Positions 15,560-22,863 of a stretch of 25,770 nucleotides of DNA are shown piece after piece. The first letter of the stretch is position 1. Each line of letters begins with the position of its first letter. The notes below the pieces were generated by a model. It worked only from the letters and a program-made list of their open reading frames with translations. It was not told the origin of the DNA and ran no database searches. The position numbers and the translations under genes are program-made. The DNA comes from a bacterium (lineage in GTDB: Bacteria > Bacteroidota > Ignavibacteria > Kapaibacteriales > UBA961): positions 1 through 25,770 of the forward strand of contig JALHLL010000020.1 of assembly GCA_022844575.1 (NCBI GenBank), written 5' to 3'.

Positions 15560-18500
15560 ATGTCGATTTGGTACTCCCGTTCTTTCTTTTTCTTGCTTTT
15601 CTCATTCGGTCTGATACATTGTTCAACTCCGCAGTATTCGTATGCGAACAGTGGATCAAACGGCGATTCATTTATCGAAAATAAAGGCCAATGGGATAAG
15701 AGTGTACTGTATCTTGCTAAGTGTTCCGGCTACAATGCTTGGATAACCAAAACAGGGGTTGTTTTCGATTATTTCCAACGTATTGAACAATTACCTTCTG
15801 CCGCTGAACAAAAGCCTGATAGTATGAGAAAACTTCTCGGACTTTTTTCTTTAGGTAAATCCAGAAGACATTCCATTGAGATGAAATGGGATGGTGCCGC
15901 TATTATTGAGCAAACCGTACCCCTTCAGCCAAATAGTGCCTACCATAACTATTACATAGGTAATGACCCGAAAAAGTGGGCTGAGAATGTAAAACTATAC
16001 AGTGAAGTAATACTAAAAAATGTATGGCAAGGCATTGATATACGACTTTATTTCCAAAGGCATAATCTGAGATATGATTTTAATGTGGCTGCTACCGCAG
16101 AACCGGAAAGTATAAAACTTGCTTTTAAGGGAGCCCAATCTGTAGAGATTGACAAAAACACATTGCGACTTGGTACACAGATGGGTACGGTTGTTCATGA
16201 CGGTTTAACTGCTTTTCAGGATAAATCGGGCAAAAGGAATGAGATTGATTGTCGGTTTATTCGGGTTAATGACAAAAAAGTTGGTATTCAAGTTCAAAAG
16301 CAAAATCCCGATGCCTCGCTTATTATTGACCCTTATGTATATCAGACATTTCTGGGTGGCAATGGTAAAGAAACACCATGCGATATGAAAATATTGGATG
16401 AAACAGCGGTAGTAACAGGTACTACAGAATCATTCAATTTTCCGGTAACGATGGGTTCTTCTACACTTAATACACCGAGTGATGTATTTGTTTCGAGATT
16501 AAGTAGGGATGGTAGGACATTGTTATGGTCAACCTATATAGGGTCATTGAGTTCTTCCCCCATTAGCGAGTACGGTTGGAAATTACTTGTTGCGGATAAT
16601 ATTATTTATTGTGTCGGAATGGGCGGTACAAGTTTTCCTATAACAGGCGGTGCATATGATAATACTAATTCCGTTTCAGGTGCTTCCGTTATTGGTGATG
16701 GTTTCTTTCTCCAACTTTCAGCCGGAGGCGGACTCAATTCTTCCACTTTCATAGGGGGCCCTTCCGGAGTAGGGCATCCATTCGGGCTTGACATTGAAAG
16801 AGATGCAAGTGGGATTCCTATTCCGAACGGTAATGTTGTTATAGCAGGAATAACGCCACAAAATTCGGGTATGACCCCTTTAGGTGCATCTGTCGGTACA
16901 ACAACTTATCAAGGAGGTGTTACCGACTACTTTGTGCTTAAAATGAATAATGCAGGCACGAGTAGATTATGGAGTACATATATAGGCGGCTTTTCCTCGG
17001 AAGGAAACTTTTCGGGTGGTTTGGTAGGTAATTTCCCGCATATGGTTAGTGTTATGTGTTTGCCTAATGGCAATATTGTTTTTGCCGGAAGTGGGACGAC
17101 CTCAGCCAATATTCCGTCCACGGGTAATGCGCATGGCGGTGGCGAGGATATATATCTTGCAATACTTCCATCGAACGGCTCTTCTATCATTGCGTCAACA
17201 TATTACGGCGGTAGCGCACATGAAGCCGTACAGGGATTGGATTACGATAATCTGGGTAATATTTTTATAACGGGAACAACATCAAGCTCAGGATTTTCGA
17301 TGCCTGCAGGGGGCTATGATAATACTTTTACAGGAAGTTCTACAAATGCCTTTATTCTGAAGTTTTCGCCGGCTTTATCGGTAGTGTCAGGAACTTTTCT
17401 TGGCGGTCAGAGTACAAAGGGTTTTGATATAGCAGTAGCTAAAAATACAGGTGATGTACTATTTTGTGGTGGTACTGCCGATCCTACCACATTTACTGCC
17501 ATTCTGAAACCACATGCCCCCAGCAGAGAAACGGGAGTTGTTGCGAAGTTGAATAATACTTTGAGCGTATTGCAATACGGTTCTTACAACACAACGAATG
17601 ATATCTATAATATTGAAGCAACCAATACCGGTGAAAGATTTTGGATTAACGGTTTTGCTCATCCGAGTATGCTCGTGACTCCCAGTGTATATGATAGCGA
17701 CCCAAATGGAAGTACTGATAACTTTATTGCTTTTATTTGTACAGATTCTGCTTATGCTGCGATGGCGGGTTCTAGTAAAAATATTTGCTTGGGTGAATTT
17801 GCTGAAATCGGAAAAGACCCTATAGCGGGGGCTACGTATATATGGCAACCGAGCACGAACGTTACAAATACATCGGCTTCCAAAACAGAAGTGAATCCAC
17901 TTGTCACAACCAAATATACGGTTACTGTAAGGGATGGTGGTAATTGCCCCGTTGTAGACACGGTCACAATTTTCGTTTATCCGAAACCACTTGTCCCGAT
18001 TGATTCGATATTACCCGATCAGTGTGTGCACAGCAAAGCTAAATACCGTTTGCCACGTACTTACACTTCGGGTCATACATATGAGTGGAGTATTCAGGGC
18101 GGTACTATTCTCGGATCGAATCAGGGACAGGAAGTTGAGGTAGAATGGACAACTGCTGGGCAGGGAATACTTAATATTAAAGTAAAAAGTCCTGCAAACT
18201 GTACTTCCGATGGAAGATTATTAGTAACTGTACACCCTGCGGTTACAGTTAATGTGACACCTGATAGTAAATTCATTTGTTACGGAAGTTCTGTAGAACT
18301 AAAATCGGAAGTTATGGGCGGTACAGGTGTGCCTTCAAGTTTTACATATAGATGGACACCGGCAATAGGGCTAAGCTCGGCTATTGTCGCATCGCCAATC
18401 GCGACACCTCAAGTATCGACGGTATATAAATTAACGGTAACGGATTCAAAAGGATGTAGTTCGGTTGATAGCGCTATTATTAATGTAAATCAGAGTTTGA

Positions 18501-21247
18501 AAGTTACAGCCGGAGCCGATCAGACGATTTGCTTTGGAAATGAAGTAACAATAAGCGCTGCTCCGTTTGGAGGCTCACCGGATTACAAATATGAGTGGCG
18601 TGAAAACAATGTACTTCTTCCGAATGAAAAAAGTGCGGTTCTAAAAACCAAACCAAACTCAACAGTTCAGTATATAATCACTTTATCGGATATATTCGAT
18701 TGTATTGCAAGAGATACGGTTTTAGTTACTGTCAATCCAGAAATAAAAGTAAATGCCGGTGAGGACATCGTACTTTGTTTATCAGGCACAAAAAAAATCG
18801 AAGCAATTGCAACAGGCTTACCGCCTCTGACTTATTCATGGCAACCTACAACGGGATTGGACGATCCGACAAGTTTAGCACCTACGTTTTCGGGATCCAC
18901 TCCAAGTATTACGAAATATACCTTAACAGTAACCGATAACAAGGGGTGTACTTCTACCGATGATGTACAGATTACGGTAGGTGGCCCACCTGTATTATCT
19001 GCGGCTCAAGATTTTGATTTCGGAATTCTATATGGATGTGAAGAGAAAACCGAACTTGAATTTGAACTGGAAAATAAAGGTACGGGACCCTTAGCAATAA
19101 CAACTCCGATTATTTCTACAAGCGACTTTACTTTTATCAGTTCGGATATTCCGTTAAATAATATTCCGGTTGGTACAAAATTGAAGATAAAAATGCGTTA
19201 TGCGCCCCAAAATCAGGGTGTACATAATGCCGTATTAACATTAAACTATGAACCGTGTACACAGCAAAAAACAATTAGTTTAAAAGGTGAAAAACGGGGC
19301 ATAATTCTTACAATACCCGATAGTATAAATGTCGGCGATATTGATATGTGTAATCTGCCTTATGCTGAAGCAAAATTGCCCATAAGCTATGTGGGTTCTG
19401 AGGCAGGTTCATTTATTGCCGTTAGTACCATTGCCGGAGTTTCATCGACCGATATTCAAATTGGAACACCGATAAATATCGGAGATAATGAGTTTACTGT
19501 TCGTTTAACACCCGATGCTTCATTAAATGACGGTTATGTATTCGGATTTCTCGAAGTTACGATTGACCCGTGTGCTACGAAAAAAACAATAAAAATTATA
19601 GGCAATAAAGTTTCTACAAAATTAATAGCGGTCAATTCGCCACTTAATTTCGGTTTCGTAAAACAAACTCAGAAAAAAACACTTTCAGGTTATTTTAAAA
19701 ATACCGGTTCAAAAGACATAACGATAAATCCATTGGACATATCCGGTATTGCGCCCCCATTTGCAATTCTCTCGACAAATCCTCAATTACCGGTAGTTTT
19801 AAAGCCGAATGATGAACTGGAAGTGATTGTTGAATATACTGCAGGCACACTTGGCGAACAAGGAGACCAGATTGAAATTAATGCGAAAATTCCTTGTCTT
19901 ATTTCGGCAACAATTGATATGGAAGGTACGAGTACGAATGACCCCGTGCCATCGCTTTCAGCCGCACCATTAGTATTCTCACAAGCATTAAAAATCTCCG
20001 AAACGCTTACGGAGGATGTTATCGTCACAAATAATGGCGATATACCTGTAGAAGTAAAGAGTGCAAACTTTGTAAGTAATCAGAATAATGTATTTACAGT
20101 AATGCCATTTGCACCAAAAACGATACAGCCGAATGAAACTATGCCAATTCCGATAAGATTCGCACCTTTAACCGGTACGCCTGATGGACTTAAAACGGGC
20201 AATTTGCGTGTAATTGGCGATTTGGCTTCTGCTGATTGCATTGTAAAAGGAACAGTGGTGTCCGACTTTATCGGTGAACTTATGATTGATGGCTACAATT
20301 TTCCCTCTGTGCTTCTGACTGAAAGTTTAAACCAGAATATTAATATTTCCACAACATCCCCAAGTGAGGATATAATATCCGTTGCAATAACGGCAGGTGA
20401 CATAGGTGATTTCTCTGTTCTCAGCTACCCGCCAACGGTACAAGCTAATGGAAGTAAAACAGTACAGGTGCGTTTTACTCCTACACAGACGGGAAACAGA
20501 CAAGCAACAATAACGGCTAAAACCAAAAGCGGACTTACTGCAACTAATACACTTACGGGCATCGGTTCACTCTCATCGGCTGTTTTGGTTGTGGGTGATA
20601 TTTTCGGATATCCGGGTGAAATAGTACAGTTACCAATTAAAATAAAAAATGCTACTCAAATCGCACTTTCGGGGGCGAAAGAATTTAATGTACGTTTGTA
20701 TATGAATTCTACCGTACTCGATTTTGCAGATACTAATAGTACGTCAACTATAAACGGATATGTTCGAAGTGCTAAGATAACCCTGCCGGCTGAATCGCCG
20801 ACGAATGACGATGTTCTTGCTTATATCCCGTGCAGAGTATTATTTGGTAATGAAGAGATTTCGTCTATTTGGTTAAAACCTCTGGATGCCGGAGGTGCTT
20901 CCGTAAAACTTACTGCTGAACAAGGATCATTAACAATGTTAGGTATTCGTGATATTGGTGGAAAACGACTATTCGATCCTTATGCCATTACAACGGAGCC
21001 GATTGTTTCTCCTAATCCTTCCGATGATATGGTAAGTATCAATTTCACTATTGCGGAATCGGGGCATCATTCTTTAACAGTGGTTTCCTTAACCGGTGAG
21101 ACGCTTGCTACCATTCTAGAAGATGAAATGGAAAGAGGTGACTATACTGTACCGTTCTCTGTAAAGGGATTATCATCAGGAACTTATCGAATTATTATTC
21201 ATACGCCGACCTTAAAGGAAATTACACCGTTTATCGTAATTCATTAA
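15560..21247 (+). CDS. Giant multidomain T9SS cargo: DUF7948, SBBP, PKD-like, choice-of-anchor-D, cohesin-like
   Basis: This 1895-residue exported protein starts at an ATG preceded by GAGGGTGG, a usable ribosome-binding site, and has a signal peptide. Domains in order: DUF7948-like (~38-260, opening with FIENKGQWDKSVLYLA and WITKTGVVFDYF); SBBP propeller repeats (~260-735, WSTYIGG, STYYGG and similar); four or five PKD/Ig-like repeats with TYIWQPS, YSWQP and TVTDxKGC signatures (~737-1140); about five ASH/choice-of-anchor-D repeats (~1148-1668, ELENKGTGPLAI, FKNTGSKDI, VTNNGDIPV); a cohesin-like domain (~1674-1800, VVGDIFGYPGEIVQLPI); and a type A T9SS sorting domain (~1813-1895, VSPNPSDDMVSINF, LSSGTYRIII). 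No catalytic motif is visible, so an extended surface structural or adhesive protein is the likely role. The cysteine in LIHC is not a valid lipobox. A hairpin terminator follows. Confidence 0.9.
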   Translation: MSIWYSRSFFFLLFSFGLIHCSTPQYSYANSGSNGDSFIENKGQWDKSVLYLAKCSGYNAWITKTGVVFDYFQRIEQLPSAAEQKPDSMRKLLGLFSLGKSRRHSIEMKWDGAAIIEQTVPLQPNSAYHNYYIGNDPKKWAENVKLYSEVILKNVWQGIDIRLYFQRHNLRYDFNVAATAEPESIKLAFKGAQSVEIDKNTLRLGTQMGTVVHDGLTAFQDKSGKRNEIDCRFIRVNDKKVGIQVQKQNPDASLIIDPYVYQTFLGGNGKETPCDMKILDETAVVTGTTESFNFPVTMGSSTLNTPSDVFVSRLSRDGRTLLWSTYIGSLSSSPISEYGWKLLVADNIIYCVGMGGTSFPITGGAYDNTNSVSGASVIGDGFFLQLSAGGGLNSSTFIGGPSGVGHPFGLDIERDASGIPIPNGNVVIAGITPQNSGMTPLGASVGTTTYQGGVTDYFVLKMNNAGTSRLWSTYIGGFSSEGNFSGGLVGNFPHMVSVMCLPNGNIVFAGSGTTSANIPSTGNAHGGGEDIYLAILPSNGSSIIASTYYGGSAHEAVQGLDYDNLGNIFITGTTSSSGFSMPAGGYDNTFTGSSTNAFILKFSPALSVVSGTFLGGQSTKGFDIAVAKNTGDVLFCGGTADPTTFTAILKPHAPSRETGVVAKLNNTLSVLQYGSYNTTNDIYNIEATNTGERFWINGFAHPSMLVTPSVYDSDPNGSTDNFIAFICTDSAYAAMAGSSKNICLGEFAEIGKDPIAGATYIWQPSTNVTNTSASKTEVNPLVTTKYTVTVRDGGNCPVVDTVTIFVYPKPLVPIDSILPDQCVHSKAKYRLPRTYTSGHTYEWSIQGGTILGSNQGQEVEVEWTTAGQGILNIKVKSPANCTSDGRLLVTVHPAVTVNVTPDSKFICYGSSVELKSEVMGGTGVPSSFTYRWTPAIGLSSAIVASPIATPQVSTVYKLTVTDSKGCSSVDSAIINVNQSLKVTAGADQTICFGNEVTISAAPFGGSPDYKYEWRENNVLLPNEKSAVLKTKPNSTVQYIITLSDIFDCIARDTVLVTVNPEIKVNAGEDIVLCLSGTKKIEAIATGLPPLTYSWQPTTGLDDPTSLAPTFSGSTPSITKYTLTVTDNKGCTSTDDVQITVGGPPVLSAAQDFDFGILYGCEEKTELEFELENKGTGPLAITTPIISTSDFTFISSDIPLNNIPVGTKLKIKMRYAPQNQGVHNAVLTLNYEPCTQQKTISLKGEKRGIILTIPDSINVGDIDMCNLPYAEAKLPISYVGSEAGSFIAVSTIAGVSSTDIQIGTPINIGDNEFTVRLTPDASLNDGYVFGFLEVTIDPCATKKTIKIIGNKVSTKLIAVNSPLNFGFVKQTQKKTLSGYFKNTGSKDITINPLDISGIAPPFAILSTNPQLPVVLKPNDELEVIVEYTAGTLGEQGDQIEINAKIPCLISATIDMEGTSTNDPVPSLSAAPLVFSQALKISETLTEDVIVTNNGDIPVEVKSANFVSNQNNVFTVMPFAPKTIQPNETMPIPIRFAPLTGTPDGLKTGNLRVIGDLASADCIVKGTVVSDFIGELMIDGYNFPSVLLTESLNQNINISTTSPSEDIISVAITAGDIGDFSVLSYPPTVQANGSKTVQVRFTPTQTGNRQATITAKTKSGLTATNTLTGIGSLSSAVLVVGDIFGYPGEIVQLPIKIKNATQIALSGAKEFNVRLYMNSTVLDFADTNSTSTINGYVRSAKITLPAESPTNDDVLAYIPCRVLFGNEEISSIWLKPLDAGGASVKLTAEQGSLTMLGIRDIGGKRLFDPYAITTEPIVSPNPSDDMVSINFTIAESGHHSLTVVSLTGETLATILEDEMERGDYTVPFSVKGLSSGTYRIIIHTPTLKEITPFIVIH

Positions 21248-21270
21248 GGTAAACAACGTGGTAGTTCAAT

Positions 21271-21303
21271 CTACAAAAGGGCAACTTTGTTGCCCTTTTG
21301 TAG
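21271..21303 (+). terminator. Hairpin terminator after the giant T9SS cargo gene
   Basis: A perfect 14-base-pair stem (CTACAAAAGGGCAA at 21271-21284 with TTGCCCTTTTGTAG at 21290-21303) has a 5-base loop and begins 23 bases after the stop codon. The TTTT within the 3' arm makes it a plausible intrinsic terminator. Confidence 0.75.
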
Positions 21304-21354
21304 TATAATAAGCCATATCCTTAAAATGAAAATTACCTTAAAGAGTAGATTACA

Positions 21355-21362
21355 TAATTTTG
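21355..21362 (+). promoter_or_regulatory. Candidate -7 promoter element of icd
   Basis: TAATTTTG is an exact TAnnTTTG match, 38 bases before the icd start. No TTTG is found at the -33 position, so it is a partial match only. Confidence 0.35.
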
Positions 21363-21400
21363 CATTCAATATTTGAACATTACACAATTTTTAAGATACT

Positions 21401-22789
21401 ATGTTGAAACAAACAGTAACACTGATTAAGGGCGACGGAATCGGGCCTGAAATTGCGGAAGCCGTAAAAAGAATATTTGAAGCAGCTAATGCTCCTGTCG
21501 CATGGGAAGAAGCGGATGCGGGATTATACTGCATAGAAAAATACGGAAACGGTTTGCCAAAAGAAACTTTGGAATCCATTACTCGCAATGGTATTGCTTT
21601 AAAATCGCCGACAACTACACCGATAGGTGGTGGGCATAAAAGTATTAATGTGACTATTCGTAAGACATTGGAACTTTTTGCTAATGTTCGTCCCTGTAAA
21701 ACATTTCCGGGTATTAAAACGCGATATGACAATGTTGATTTGATTATTGTGCGTGAAAATGTCGAAGATACTTATGGTGGTATTGAACATCAGCAAACAC
21801 CCGAAGTAGCCCAATGCTTGCGACTAATTACAAGTATCGGTTCTCGAGCTGCTGCGCGTTATGCTTTTGAAATGGCGGGCATAGAGGGTCGAAAAAAAAT
21901 TACTTGCGTACATAAGGCGAATATCCAGAAAATGACGGACGGATTATTCCTTCGTTCTTTTAATGATGTAGCCGCCAACTATCCGACTATTGATAATAAT
22001 GACATCTTGATTGATAATCTTTGTATGCAGCTTGTTATCAAACCCGAACAATTTGATGTACTTGTTTTACCGAATTTATTTGGTGATATTGTCAGCGATT
22101 TGTGCGCGGGTTTAATAGGCGGGCTTGGTGTTGCACCCGGTGGTAATATCGGTTCGGATGCCGCAGTTTTTGAAGCCGTACATGGTTCAGCGCCCGATAT
22201 TGCAGGTAAAAATCTTGCTAACCCGACGGCATTATTGCTGTCAAGTATTCAGATGTTACGTTATATGGGGGCAACCGCTTATGCCGATTTAATTGAAAAT
22301 GCTTTGACGATGACATTGGAAGCCGGTGTAAAAACACGTGATATTGGTGGAAGTTCGAGTACCGAAGAATACACGAATGCTATTTGTGAAAACATAGGTA
22401 AACTACCTTCGGTTTTGTCGGATGCCGTACAAACAAACTCCCGAGTACGTATAGCTCGTGAACAGTTACGTGTTGAACAAAGCCCTTGGAATATTCGTGG
22501 TGTAGATATATTCGTTAAAACAACGGATATTTCCTTGTTGCCCCGTACATTAGGTAAATTGACTTTGAGTATGGTTTCGAATCGTGGTACGAAAATATAT
22601 CCGGGCGAAATACCTGATATCGTTATTGTTGATTGTCAGCGATGCCGCTATACTTCTAATGAAACATTAACAAATGATGATATCCTTGAGTTTTTGAATG
22701 CCTTTCCGACTGATTTGCCTTGGATGCATATCGAAAAACTCCATGAGGAAAATGGAGTTGCATTATATTCCAAAGCACAAGGTGAATAA
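21401..22789 (+). CDS. icd: Isocitrate dehydrogenase, long (Thermus/Rickettsia) type
   Basis: This TCA-cycle enzyme oxidatively decarboxylates isocitrate to 2-oxoglutarate in the cytoplasm. The 462 residues include the normal beta-decarboxylating dehydrogenase core (GDGIGPEI near the start; substrate-site S81, N83, R87 and R97 in the SINVTIRK...NVRP region; RENVEDTYGGIEH; NLFGDIVSDL) plus a C-terminal extension of ~125 residues (MVSNRGTKIYPG, CQRCRY) that E. coli Icd lacks but Thermus and Rickettsia enzymes have. The cofactor motif is HGSAPDIAGK with D266-I267, where E. coli NADP-Icd has K344-Y345. By knowledge of the family, aspartate there favours NAD+, so this is probably NAD-dependent. 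No Shine-Dalgarno is visible. A perfect hairpin follows, shared with the convergent SBBP gene. Confidence 0.93.
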   Translation: MLKQTVTLIKGDGIGPEIAEAVKRIFEAANAPVAWEEADAGLYCIEKYGNGLPKETLESITRNGIALKSPTTTPIGGGHKSINVTIRKTLELFANVRPCKTFPGIKTRYDNVDLIIVRENVEDTYGGIEHQQTPEVAQCLRLITSIGSRAAARYAFEMAGIEGRKKITCVHKANIQKMTDGLFLRSFNDVAANYPTIDNNDILIDNLCMQLVIKPEQFDVLVLPNLFGDIVSDLCAGLIGGLGVAPGGNIGSDAAVFEAVHGSAPDIAGKNLANPTALLLSSIQMLRYMGATAYADLIENALTMTLEAGVKTRDIGGSSSTEEYTNAICENIGKLPSVLSDAVQTNSRVRIAREQLRVEQSPWNIRGVDIFVKTTDISLLPRTLGKLTLSMVSNRGTKIYPGEIPDIVIVDCQRCRYTSNETLTNDDILEFLNAFPTDLPWMHIEKLHEENGVALYSKAQGE

Positions 22790-22810
22790 ATAAACAAGAC
22801 AGTCTTTGTA

Positions 22811-22844
22811 AAACAACAATCGCCCTTTCGGGCGATTGTTGTTT
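22811..22844. terminator. Bidirectional hairpin terminator between icd and the SBBP gene
   Basis: A perfect 15-base-pair stem (AAACAACAATCGCCC at 22811-22825 with GGGCGATTGTTGTTT at 22830-22844) has the stable loop TTTC. It lies between two convergent stop codons (22789 and 22864), and each arm ends in a short run of T in one of the directions, so it can stop transcription both ways. Confidence 0.85.
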
Positions 22845-22863
22845 CAAGATGTTAATGAAAAAA

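Noticed and set aside
15560..15670. Possible lipoprotein signal at LIHC in the giant cargo
   Set aside because: Histidine at the -1 position does not fit a lipobox; ordinary signal peptidase I cleavage further on is more likely.
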